Position numbers and translations under genes: made by a program
Shown: piece after piece, positions 22,624 through 33,503 of the stretch
Numbering within the stretch: the first letter of the stretch is position 1
Layout: the number at the start of each line of letters is the position of its first letter
Source of the DNA: Heterotrichella gracilis
Taxonomy: Eukaryota > Sar > Xanthophyceae > Tribonematales > Xanthonemataceae
DNA length: 64,000 nucleotides
Direction of reading: 5' to 3'
NCBI GenBank assembly: GCA_032358255.1
Contig: JAULBX010020299.1
Span: 16,139-80,138, forward strand
Notes under the pieces: generated by a model
Told to the model about the DNA's origin: nothing
What the model saw: the letters and a program-made list of their open reading frames with translations, nothing else
Database searches by the model: none

Positions 22624-24080
22624 TCAATCTGAAGGGGCGCCAAACTGGGGCATGGTATTGCGCTCTCCAGAGGATGACACAAAGGTCCTGCCCATGTCAT
22701 TGGCCATCTGCTGCTTGGAGGCGCCGGTGGGGTCGCGGGGAGCTACCTGTGAAACCAAGGACAGCGCCACTGTATACAAATTGGATAAATTACTTGGGAG
22801 CCGCTTGGTCTGTTTGACACACTATAAAAAAGACAATATGACTGAACCCAGGCTTGGTAAAAGGCTAGCAGAGGGCGCACATTTCATTGACAAATAGTGA
22901 GGATTCACAGTGTCACTGATGCCAGCAATGCGGCCGCTGTGCCAAACATGGGCATCACGATCACGCATCAAACTTGGTGCTTGCCCATTAAAAGGTACAC
23001 CATACCACAGCACTTTTGATCAGGGAACGCTATGCTTGATGGCAGGTCTCATGCCGTAAGCTACCAGATCTGGATTTTACCTTCTCCACGACTGCCACTG
23101 CTGCCCCAGCGTTGCCATGGCCCCCTCCCGACAGCGACTTGGCAGATGACTCAGGTCGGGTCTGCAACAAGTATATGGCACTTGGTCAGCGCAACACACA
23201 GCTGGTTAGCTTAAACACTGCGGACTGTGGCACATCGTCAATTCAAAAAATGGTATTGCATGGTGTCGCCGCAGGCCCAGCAGTGCCACTGAGGCTAGGC
23301 AGAGGAAAATCCATCATGACATGAAGCAGTGGTCACACTCCAGCTCCATTAAGACTGGAGAGCTCCCTACATGCCTACGCACTAAACCTGGGGACTTGCT
23401 TAGTACGCTACTTATGATAAACCGGAGTCCCCATTCTTGTTATAAATTTGCCACTGCTTGATCAAATGGCAATCCAGTGCACACCAATAACATGTAGTAT
23501 AATATACCATGTGGTACTGGTGTGCCCTGAACACCCCTATGGAACAGCAATGGCAAATTAGTAACAGAAATGAGGACTCCCGGTAATAGCCGTTGCATTG
23601 TCTAGACTTCATCTCCTCAAGCGCATGTATGTTGCACCCTAAGCACATGCACATGCCATTCATACTCATCACTGATCCTACGGATGTTGTACACATGTGC
23701 ATCAAGATGGCAGCACGTGCCACCAGTCCACCCACTGCCACCGCACCCTTACCGCCTCAACACCCCTGCCCTCCTTTGCCAGCCTGTAGTTCTCCGGGTC
23801 CATGGTTTGTCGATCCAGAACCTCCTCCCCCTGGCTCGCATCAAGCCCCTGCACCAATGCATCCACTCAGAACGCCCCACCAGCACATGGCAATCATGTT
23901 CGCCACAATGTTGCTCGTTGCCACAAGGGATCAAATTTGACAGTGTTTCTGCAGGGTGAAAATGCACTGCCCCCTGCATCCAGCATGCTTTCCACGTACA
24001 TGTGCACCGCTGCCAGTAAACATGCCAGTGAGAGCGTCGCCCACTCGCTCCATGACACCCTTGCCTTCCTCCGAAGTCAT
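22624..24080 (-). CDS. Small hydrophilic protein of unknown function (4 exons, about 126 aa)
   Basis: I do not recognise this protein. Four minus-strand exons join in phase 0: 24080-24000, 23848-23753, 23161-23081 and 22746-22624 (TGA). Donors read GTACGT, GTAAGG and GTAAAA; acceptors end GTGCAG, TTGCAG and TCACAG. The protein starts MTSEEGKGVMERVGD, continues through SQGEEVLDRQTMDPENY and a Gly/Ala-rich stretch (LSGGGHGNAGAAVAV), and ends TMPQFGAPSD. It has no membrane segment and is rich in charged and small residues, a composition seen in stress-type hydrophilins; that comparison is only compositional. None of the exons stands out as a long ORF; support is the run of matched phases and splice sites. 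An extra exon in either large intron cannot be excluded. Confidence 0.55.
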
Positions 24081-27000
24081 TGCTGAAGAAGCGCAATGCA
24101 GCCTGCTCACAAACATGAGTTTCAGTGGCAAACACTCCATGCAATTCCAGAAGATCTGGCTAGCAGCTGCTGCTGTTTATTTTCAATTTTGAAACAATTT
24201 TCCAGCTTTGAGCAAGGACATTTTGAATGCAATTTGGTTTCTCTTCTAACGCCGATAGTACATCCATTGGCAAGTTGAAGTGCACCATGGGCCATGGCAA
24301 TGCTGGCAGCGCCCACGCTGGGACACAAAAGATTTTGACCAGTACACAATCCACAGCACTGCTCCACAGTTGAACTCACGAGCTCAGCCATGCTGCCTAT
24401 TATTGAATGTGTCACCAAGGTATGAACATATACTGTATCATATGTCATACTGGCAGTTCAACAGATGGGCCCTGGCCTGGAGGCTATTAATAATGTTCTC
24501 TGGGGGACAAGCTAGCTGATTCCGAGGCTGCGTCTGAGGCTGAGCCTGGCGGATCCGAGAGCTAAGTGGGCACTCATGGACCCTCACCGATGGGTGCAGC
24601 TTTGGCTGACATGGTGTACATGGGCAGTCAGTGACACTGCACTCCATGGACCCTTGTGTAACCCAATAGGTCCTATAGGACAGTCACTCAATGCCCATGT
24701 TCACCAAGTCAGCCAAGACTGCCCCCTCACGTGAGGCCCGTGAGGCCCGGACCCTCTAGTGGCCACTTGGCTCTGCCAGACTGGAGATATGTGCATGTTC
24801 CCTGACCAGTGCATATTCCACTAACTTTGAAAGGTTCAACCTAAAAGTGGGCCACTTAAAAACCAGGTTCTGCTATAGGGCAAGAGTTTTCTTCAACTGG
24901 GCCACCAATTGCTTGAGCTGAAGTGCGCTCCCTGTTGCAGCATGCCGCTAGTAGCCGGTATCCTTTCCTTGTAACTTTAGTGTACCGCAACCAATTTACC
25001 TGTGCTTGCCAGGAAGTCTCGGTGCAGTGTTGCCAACTCCTTGGACGGGCTCCAAGTCAAGGCCCTCTAGTTGTTGAATAGAAGGAGAGGAAGGCTGACT
25101 CAGACAACACCAAAGCCTTTGCTGCAGAGCTTTGTACATGTAAGCTTAGCGACTTCCGTGAGCTACGACCCACGGAACTTGTTGATACTTGTAACGAGGT
25201 TGCAACCACACGTTATCACTGCTGTGTAGCTTCTCACCATAGGGTGTAGCTACACCCTCGTCAAGCAGTTGCTGAGCATTCTCATAACTTGTGACTTGCG
25301 TGGATCGTAAGGACTTGGGCAGGGTGGTCATTTTCTTGCGCTTTCGAAGCAGTTCCGGAATTGAATATGCGCATATGCATGCATTGCACATGGCAAATGG
25401 CCTTTACCCTCCCTTAGGGTCTGAGGAGGCCTTTGTCACGAATTGCCCATGAGGTCCCACTGCAGTCCCACCACCCATACATGCTGCATAATCATGGCTG
25501 CCTCTCAGAGTCTCCTGCCATCCTTTATTCTTTTAGGTTCCAAAATCCTATTGCTGCTGGCCGCAGCCCCCCACTAAATATCTGGCATCAGTGCACATGC
25601 ACAGTAGCCAGCCGCTGGTGGCCATGACAGACTCTGCGGCGCAGGCACAGTAGTGTGCCGCCCTCCACGGTGTGTGGTGAGACAACACTTACCTTTCCCT
25701 CAGTGTATGGTGTGGACAACCTTGCTCTGAGATACCCTTGCTGAGAAACTGGATAAGACCAGTTGGTGCAACCGTCATGTCATCCAGGAGTTTGTGGGTC
25801 CCTTACGGTCCTGACATGCAGGTGGCACCCACTGCGCCATGCCGTATGGCAATTATTTTTGACACTGCGCAGGCTACTGCGCAGTCATAAACCAGTTAAT
25901 TTTGACACTGCGCAGGCCACTGCGCAGGCCAAAAATTGTTATCTACATATGACGGCGCAGGCATATTTTATTTATTTATGAGCATGGCCCTGACTACTAC
26001 AGTACTATAAACCCTTTAGTTAGATGTGTCGGAGTGCCACCCTTGGTGCGCTGATTACACACGATACCGTCAGTCCAACTCAAACCAGGACGGGGTGTGT
26101 CCTAAGTGTGGCAGAATCTGCACTTAAATTCAGCTGCAGCAGGCGCTTTGGATATTCGCCCCACTCACCCTAGGGTAATTGATCACCATGGTGGCAGCCA
26201 TCCACGCCTGCCCGGGGCCACTATGCGCATGCCGGCGGTATGCATGCCATGATTGTGCCCTGCTCCCCATTCTGAAATCCCGCGTGCTTATGCTGCGCCA
26301 CAGTGACAATATATTAACATATACGTTGAGGATGCGCAACATGAAGAAAATACATATCCCCTATGTATACATATATATTTTTTTCTCGCATTTGCTCAAG
26401 AGGATGTCCCAGAATGTATGATGTTGAGGCACAAACCGCAGCGCAAAATAAAATGTTGGTCCTGTACAGAGCTCATTCCTTGCAAGCAAACGCTGCCACA
26501 TGGCAACACCCACCCATGTCACATACCATACCTTACCCATACACCCATACCACACTTTAGCCGCCAGTCAATCACCTCAGGGGGAGTATGCGCAATAGCT
26601 TACTGAGCTGCAACACAACGCTGGTTGCCAATGAAAAAGGGGCTGCGCACAATTGACAGTGCCGGCGCAAAGGCAAGGAGGCCCCTGTGGTTGAGGAGGG
26701 TGTTGACCATACTGCTGCTGTTTCAACAGTGCACACTATGGCGCTGCGTACCAGAGTCATGGACTTTTCCCAGGTTACTTCAGTTTCCCGCCACCCTACT
26801 GCTGGGCAACTTGAGCAAACAGACAGGCTTAGGGACAGAGATTGAAACCTTCTCGTGCATCTAAGTGATCAGAAATACTTTTTAAGCAGAGTATGACGTG
26901 TCTCAAAACCTCTGCCATATATTGATGATGGTCTGATGTGGGTACTGCGGTTGGTAACGTCCCGCCTTGTGGCCGGGCAGCATAGACCAGTCAGGGACAG

Positions 27001-27427
27001 AAATGGTTTGACACCACCTACCATATGAATAGGATAGCAGAGGCTATCGTAAAGGCTGTGGTGACCAGCAATAAGGGCACGTGGTGGGGCAATGGCATGG
27101 CAACAAAGTGGGGCTAAATTACCAGAACGAGAAGGGGATAGCGACCCTCTCGTTTCACCTGCCTTTTCACCTCCCCCCGATCAGTGTGCGCCGCCGGTGC
27201 CGCATATGCGGCCCTGGCCTGCGCCCAATTCGCGGTCGAAAAGCAGCCGCGGCCCAGCGGCGGCCTGCCATGGAGATCAGTGCCAGTGTGGCAGTGGCTT
27301 TCCAGATCAGGCAGCACGACGGCTAGGCCAAGGCGAAACACATATAGAGGCTGGGCGCACAGGGGTCACCCCCTGTCCTACACATTCCCTAGGTGCTTTG
27401 CAGTCCGTGCAACACCTTTTGCCAACC
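24081..27427. other. Gene-poor region upstream of transketolase
   Basis: No gene is supported. A minus-strand ORF at 25146-25391 (with MTTLPKSLRSTQ inside) has coding-like composition, but no partner exons or family were seen. A decayed mobile element is possible. Two copies of a motif built on the self-complementary CTGCGCAG lie at 25857-25884 and 25910-25930. The last few hundred bases presumably hold the transketolase promoter. Confidence 0.4.
25857..25930 (+). repeat. Two copies of TTTTGACACTGCGCAGG-type repeat
   Basis: The units at 25857-25884 and 25910-25930 each contain two CTGCGCAG palindromes. The spacing is about 53 bp. This resembles a protein-binding or transposon-end motif, but nothing identifies it. 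Confidence 0.6.
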
Positions 27428-30400
27428 ATGGAGACCACAATGCGCACCACTATGGCACCCACCGCAGGCATGGCCGTGCGCCAGTCGGCAGCACGCTCTG
27501 CCCGCAGTGCCTTCACCGGCAACCGCATCGTGGGCCGCCAAGCTCGCGTGATCAGGCCCTTGTCCGGCGTTAGGTCCATCGTCAGGGCCACCGCCGTGGT
27601 CGAGGCGCCAGCCAAGATCTCCGAGGAGACCGCCTTCCTTGCTATCAACGCTATCCGTTTCCTGGCCATCGATGGCGTGAACAAGGCCAACTCTGGCCAC
27701 CCAGGGCTGCCCATGGGCTGTGCACCCATGTCCTACGTGCTCTTCAACGAGGCCATGACCTTCAACCCCAAGAACCCCGCCTGGATCAACAGGGACCGCT
27801 TCGTGCTGTCTGCTGGCCACGGCTCGATGCTGCAGTACGCACTCCTGCACCTGTGCGGATACGACAGCGTCTCGGTGCGTTTGCCCATCACTTGGAAAAC
27901 AGTATCTTGCATCCCAGTGCGTGGAATATACCGCAAGGTCATATTGAGGTTGCTATTCACTGAGCCAAGCTCTTTTCTCCTTACAGATCGAGGACCTGCA
28001 GCAGTTCCGCCAGTGGGACTCTGCCACCCCCGGCCATCCCGAGAACTTCCTGACAAAGGGAGTGGAGGTGACCACAGGTAACGCTCAACTCTCCTTCTGC
28101 TAAGCCCAACTGGCTTTCGTCTATATCTGAGGCGACCGGTTGCTGCCGACAGCCCAGTTTTCGGTGCTGGGAAAACTAAAGCGTGCCATGGAATGCAGGT
28201 CCCTTGGGCCAGGGTATCTGCAATGCTATTGGCCTTGCCGCTGCTGAGGCGCACCTTGCAGCTCGCTTCAACAAGCCAGATGCCCCCAAGCTCATCGACC
28301 ACTACACGTACGTTTATTTTGTACGTTTGCCTCGTCAGATCACCAGTCTCGGGGCATCCTAGGACAGCAGCAATGTGCCCTGACTAGGTCAGGAAACTAT
28401 GGAGGTATATTCTTGAACAGGGCTTTGCAGCGGCGGCCAGCTTGATATATGGGTTGTTTTCTCTTTACTTATTCTTTTCAGAGTGCGCATTGCCCAACGG
28501 GTAGAGCACAAACGTCTTGTGCTTCAGAGATACTGCATCATGGTGTGAAGGAGGGTAGCAGGGAGGCAATCCCACCTGCTGCAGGCACCAAAACTGCAAG
28601 GAAGGCTGGCTTTTACGCAGCGCAGGATCTTATGCCCACCCACTGTGGTGCAGTATTCCAGTTAGCAACACTGGTTCTGTCCCTGCTGCAGGTACTGCAT
28701 CATGGGTGATGGGTGCAACATGGAGGGTATCTCCACCGAGGCCGCCTCCCTGGCTGGTCACTGGGGCCTGGGCAAGCTCATTGCCCTGTACGACGACAAC
28801 GGCATCTCCATCGACGGGCACACTGACATCTCCTTCACTGAGGATGTGAGCGCCCGGTATGCCGCCCTGGGCTGGCACGTACTGCACGTGAAGGACGGGA
28901 ACACCGACCTCAACGCACTCAGGGAGGCAATCGCAGAGGCCAAGTCGGTGAGTGGCAACCCCTACCTGCTGTGAACCTGTGGGTGGATTGGAGGGTTGGG
29001 GATTGCAAGACGTTCATGTGGGATTGTGGGCTCAGCCGTCAAGGGCACCCCCACCTGACCTGCTGAGGTGCAGGCAGCCTGTATTGCCTGTAGACAATTG
29101 GAGAACCTTTTTGTTCCCTCTGGGTGGCTTGCCAGTGAACAGGGGAAACCCTAGCCCTGTTGTTAGCTCACAGTACCGACTTCTTGCAAGTAGCCTGCTG
29201 GATGTCGTTGGTCTGTTGAACCAGCAAACCCTAACAACCTGGGTCGCTTGCGCGTGAACCACAAATCAAATCTGGTGCTTGCCTGAACCACACGCCCTAG
29301 CCTAGGTTGTCAGCTCACCACGCTGCTACACGTGTATAGACCGCCTCCCTACTATCAAACCCTAAACCCTAGTGTGGCTGCAGGTGACGGACAAGCCCAC
29401 CCTCATCAAGGTGACCACCCTGATCGGGTACGGCTCCCCCAACAAGGCCGACTCCCACGACGTGCACGGCGCACCCCTGGGCAAGGACGAGACCGCAGCC
29501 ACCCGCGCCAACCTCAAGTGGGAGTACGATCCATTTGTTGTGCCCGATGAGGTATGCGGAGCTCTAATAACCCTTAGCCTTGAGTCTAAAACCCTATGCC
29601 AAAACTTGAGTGGGAAGTGAGGTCCATCTGTTTGTATGCCTTCTTTCTGTAACTGCGTTGATGGGTGTATGCTGTGTGAATGGGCAAGGCGTGAGTGGGC
29701 ATCAACCTGAACCCTAAGCGGCGCCAAGTGTACAACCTTCATTCCACCCACAGGTGTGCAGCGTTGTCAAGGCCCAAACCCTTGTCCACCCACAGCAAGT
29801 CCGAAGCCAAACTCTAAACCCTAATTATTTCCACCCGCAGGTGTACAACGCATTCAAGGCCGCTGGCGAGAAGGGCGCCGCCGCCGAGGCCGCCTGGAAC
29901 AAGGGCGTGGAGGAGTATGGCCAGAAGTACCCAGAGGACCTTGCTGAGTTCAAGCAGCTGACCAGCGGTGCGCGGCAACCCTAAACCCTAGCTCCAAACC
30001 CTTGAAATGTACCTAGTATGGCCAGCAGTACCCAGAGGAGCTGGCCGAGTTCAAGCAGCTGACCAGCGGTGCGTGCCAAACATTCAAGCATCAACACCTG
30101 AACCCAAACCCTCGAGAAGTATGAAAGGGGAGGTGACAGTTCACTGGCGGACGGTGTTGCAAGAATGGGTCATTGATAAAGTAGTGAATTTGGATGCTGT
30201 GCACACCAGGAACCAATCTGGGCAGCAAGCGCTGTGTATGGCCTGGCCTTGTGTCTGTAACCAACTTTGTCTTTGTGTCGACAGGCGACCTGCCCGCCGG
30301 CTGGGAGGAGTCTCTGCCCAAGTACTCATCTGAGATCAAGGGCATTGCCACCCGCCTGCACTCCCAGGCCTGCCTGAACGCCCTGGCCGTGTCCCTGCCC

Positions 30401-32484
30401 GGCCTGGTGGGAGGATCCGCCGACCTGGCGCCCTCCAACATGACCCTGATGAAGAACAGCGGCGACTTCCAGAAGAACCAATACGCAGAGCGCAACCTGC
30501 GCTTCGGTAAGTAGTCGGAACCCTAAACCCTAAGCAGCAGCTCCCCTTGTGCTGTTTGATTTAAGTGTGAAGGGGCAGTTGTCAGTGGATTTGTCACTGT
30601 TAGCCAGAGCCCCTTTTATCGATAGTAGCCTATGTTGCAATCTTGCCCCATGAACCTCGGAGGCGTGCGCTTGCACAGCATGGGCGCAATCAGCAGTGAC
30701 ATATATAATCTTGTCCTAAACCCTAATCCCACTCTGTGCAGGCGTGCGGGAGCACGGCATGGGCGCCATCTGCAACGGTATCGCCCTGCACAACACCGGC
30801 CTCATCCCCTACTGCGCCACCTTCTTCATCTTCACCGACTACATGCGCGGCGCAATGCGCATGTCGGCGCTGTCCGAGGCCGGCGTCATCTACGTGATGA
30901 CCCACGACTCCATCGGTCTGGGAGAGGACGGCCCCACCCATCAGCCCATTGAGCACCTGGCCTCCTTCCGCGCCATGCCCAACATCCTGACCATTAGGCC
31001 GTGCGACGGCACCGAGACGGCGGGGGCGTACAAGGTGGGTGGGCTGTGAATGTGTATCTAGTTGTTGATATGCATTTTCACACTTGACAGTCAGTACAGT
31101 CAGCCTTGCACCTGCTTGCAGCTCTTCTCTGACCATTGTTGATACTCTGGTATTGAAATTTGAGCATGTATTTGGCTTGCACCGGGTGAGAGGTGGAGGC
31201 GCGTAGTCATGGCTGCCTCACCCGCGCCACCACTGTGCGCTGCATGCCCGCCCTCAACCCCGGCTTTAAACCTCCTCGCCACTTGCCCTGATCACACACA
31301 CCCTTCTCCCCACTCACCTTTTCCCCCTTGCCCTCCCCAGGTCGCCGTGGACAACTCCAAGGGTTTGAACAAGGAGGGCATCAAGAGGCCATCCGTGCTT
31401 GTGCTCTCCCGCCAGGCCATGCCCAACTGGGACACCACCAGCATCAGCGGGGTGGAGAAGGGCGCCTACACCATCTACGGCACGGAGCCAAACCCAGATG
31501 TCCTCATCTTGAGCACAGGTGCGTGCCTTCTCAATCATGAATGCCTGGCAAGGGTAGGCTACCTTGGGGTCACATGCATTAACACCAAGGCAGATATGCA
31601 TTTCCCTTGCTGCCCACACAGTCCTTGCTACCAACGGATGAAGGCAAATAGTAGCAACATGACTGTCATTGTAGCCAAGTCAATATTCCATCTGCACATC
31701 CAGGGTGGCTTCAGGAACGGTAACCTCCAAAATAACCCTGAGCGACCTCTCAAGCGCCCCCTCTACACCTGCGCAGGTGCCAGCACAGCCTGAATTGTCC
31801 TATAACATGCCCCGCAATGCCCAAACAGCCCTCTAAACGCGCCCCTCCACACCCCGCAGGGTCCGAGGTTGAGCTGGGTGTGATCGCCGCCAAGGAGCTG
31901 GAGGCCGCCGGCAAGACCGTGCGCGTGGTGAGCTTTGTGTGCTGGGAGCTGTTCGATGAGCAGCCCCAGGAGTACAAGGACGAGGTGCTGCCACCCTCCG
32001 TGGTCAACCGCATCTCCATCGAGGCCGGCTCCACCTTTGGGTGGGCCAAGTACCTGGGCACCAAGGGGATTGCCATCGGTGTTGACGGGTACGTTTTGGC
32101 AAACATTTGTCATACTGCGGGGATGGATTGTTGTAGGATGTGGTGGACCAGGGTGTCTGCTTGTGGGTAGCTAGGGAGAGAACATTTATTGGCTGGCTAA
32201 CCGCGTTTCAATTGAGGGTGGCTCCACCTTTGGGACTGCAGAACAATTGGATTATTGTTGTTGACTGCAGTGGAAATGTGCTGGGCATCGCTGCGGGGCA
32301 TGGCTCCTGCTCGTCCTAAACCCTAGATTCTAAATTCATTGGCAACACCTCACCTGTCAGGCGTCTGACTCTTTGCCCCACGTGTTTCAGGTTCGGCGCC
32401 TCCGCCCCAGCCAACATCCTTTACGAGAAGTTCGGCATCACCAGCAAGGCAGTGGTGGACGCCGCCCACAAGCTGCTGGCATAA
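27428..32484 (+). CDS. TKL: Transketolase, plastid-targeted
   Basis: Thiamine-diphosphate enzyme that transfers two-carbon ketol units in the Calvin-Benson and pentose phosphate pathways, in the chloroplast stroma. Eleven exons: 27428-27874, 27987-28077, 28199-28307, 28692-28947, 29384-29551, 29841-29967, 30285-30506, 30742-31034, 31341-31518, 31860-32088, 32391-32484, giving 737 residues, the usual length with a transit peptide. The first 55-65 residues are rich in Ser, Ala, Arg and Thr and poor in acid (transit-like). Then come [33 protein letters not shown], the TPP-binding motif MGDGCNMEG to [50 protein letters not shown] and SFGASAPAN-like C-terminal [15 protein letters not shown]. An in-frame ORF runs upstream to about 27092, but the start at 27428 gives a normal leader. 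Introns contain many exon-edge echoes and CCCTAAA motifs. Confidence 0.95.
28531..28570 (+). repeat. Collapsed echo of transketolase exon 4
   Basis: TACTGCATCATGGTG matches the exon start at 28692, and within 35 bp AGGGAGGCAATC matches bases near that exon's end (28921-28932). It looks like an exon copy with its middle deleted. Confidence 0.7.
29753..29785 (+). repeat. Echo of transketolase exon 6 start
   Basis: CACAGGTGTGCAGCGTTGTC parallels the acceptor and start of the exon at 29841 (CGCAGGTGTACAACGCATTC), with CTAAACCCTAA between the two. Confidence 0.75.
30017..30077 (+). repeat. Echo of transketolase exon 6 end including the donor
   Basis: This is a near-identical copy of about 29917-29974, both ending ACCAGCGGTGCG with a GT donor, separated by CAACCCTAAACCCTAG. 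Either donor could join in phase to the exon at 30285, but only the first copy is continuous with the exon body. Confidence 0.88.
31737..31790 (+). repeat. Echo of the acceptor tract before transketolase exon 10
   Basis: Pyrimidine-rich CTCAAGCGCCCCCTCTACAC plus GCGCAGGT here resembles 31830-31862 before the real exon at 31860. It offers an alternative acceptor. Confidence 0.6.
32199..32234 (+). repeat. Echo of transketolase exon 10 (IEGGSTFG)
   Basis: AACCGCGTTTCAATTGAGGG and GGCTCCACCTTTGGG restate the exon bases around 32008-32042 ([12 protein letters not shown]), inside the last intron. No splice site accompanies it. Confidence 0.8.
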
Positions 32485-32536
32485 GCTGTGTACCACAGCT
32501 GGGACTGGGGAGATGGGGACCAACCACCTGGGGGGC

Positions 32537-32667
32537 AAGGCCAGCTTTTGCGCAAACCCTTCTCGACTGCCTGGTGCAGGGCTCTTTGGGGCTGGGATGG
32601 GGAGCTTCAAGCTGGGACCAACCCGAGAAGAAAAAAACCAACTTTGCGCAAACCCTTTCGTGACTGC
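32537..32667 (+). repeat. Duplicated segment in the transketolase 3' UTR
   Basis: TTTGCGCAAACCCTT followed by CGACTGC or CGTGACTGC occurs at about 32537 and again about 106 bp later. This shows that the local duplication is not confined to introns. Confidence 0.75.
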
Positions 32668-33090
32668 TCCGATCGGGCACCCGAAAGGGCCTTTTTTCCT
32701 CCCTGCCTCCGTTCCGTAGGATGGGTCTTGTGTGCATTGCTAGGACCATGCGGCAACAGCTGCATTGGTTTTAGCATGCTGGCTCGCACTTAGCAAACTA
32801 TTCAACAAGGACTTGTGGATTGTTGGGCACTGTCAGCTTGAAAAGCAGGTTTTGTCACTTGCGTGCAGGAGTGTGTAGGGCAATGCATAGTGTTTCTGCA
32901 GCAGCTGGCGCTTTGAGAGTTGTAATTTTGAGGTGTAGCACATACCGTTGTTGCACAGCTACCAATTGAGTTAGTTTTACACACCGCTTTCTGTTCAACC
33001 GCACTGTAATTATATTTCCAAATACAATACCTACAATTCCCGCAAGGCAGAAACCTTTTGCGCACGCGATAAGCAGGCAACAGCACTTGC

Positions 33091-33119
33091 TCATGACAGT
33101 CTATAATAGACTGTCATGA
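33091..33119. repeat. Perfect 13-bp inverted repeat with 3-base loop
   Basis: TCATGACAGTCTA and TAGACTGTCATGA flank TAA. It lies in the gap between two genes transcribed in the same direction, so it could be a transcript-end hairpin or a miniature-element remnant. Confidence 0.85.
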
Positions 33120-33503
33120 ATAATTGGTGACTGATCCTGACATGATGGGACGGTTGCCACCCTATCCTTTTTGCACAGAGTGCTTGCCTCCAACCACCGT
33201 GCCTTCCTTGTAGCACTTCAGCGTACACAGTGGCAAAGTGTGTGGCTGTACTGAGCAAGAAACACTGGGGTACAGCACCTTCCACGTGTTGGCAACCCTG
33301 TGCAATTCTGCAGAGTCTGTGCACCAAGGGTCCCTGGTAGTGGCAGGCCGTGTTAGTCGTTTGCAGCAGTAGTGCGCACCCAGGCAGGTGAGCTCTGTTT
33401 CCTTTTAACGTAAGGTAGTCCATTTTGGTATGGTGGTTATTTGACGGTGACCGCATACAAACGGAGCAGCTGACGGGAGAGCTCTGCCGTTCAGGAAGGA
33501 TGC

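Larger units (their letters stand above)
32485..33503. other. Intergenic region, transketolase 3' to dihydropyrimidinase 5'
   Basis: It contains the transketolase 3' UTR duplication and a perfect hairpin at 33091-33119. A long minus-strand ORF (33091-33519) has no recognisable feature and is not called. Confidence 0.45.

Noticed and set aside
23412-23741. 109-codon minus-strand ORF inside the small hydrophilic gene
   Set aside because: Cys/Met-rich and out of phase with the four exons; it falls in the intron between 23753 and 23161.
27092-27427. In-frame upstream extension of the transketolase ORF (112 codons)
   Set aside because: It has no stop, but the leader beginning at 27428 already has normal transit-peptide length and composition. 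The extension looks like 5' UTR.
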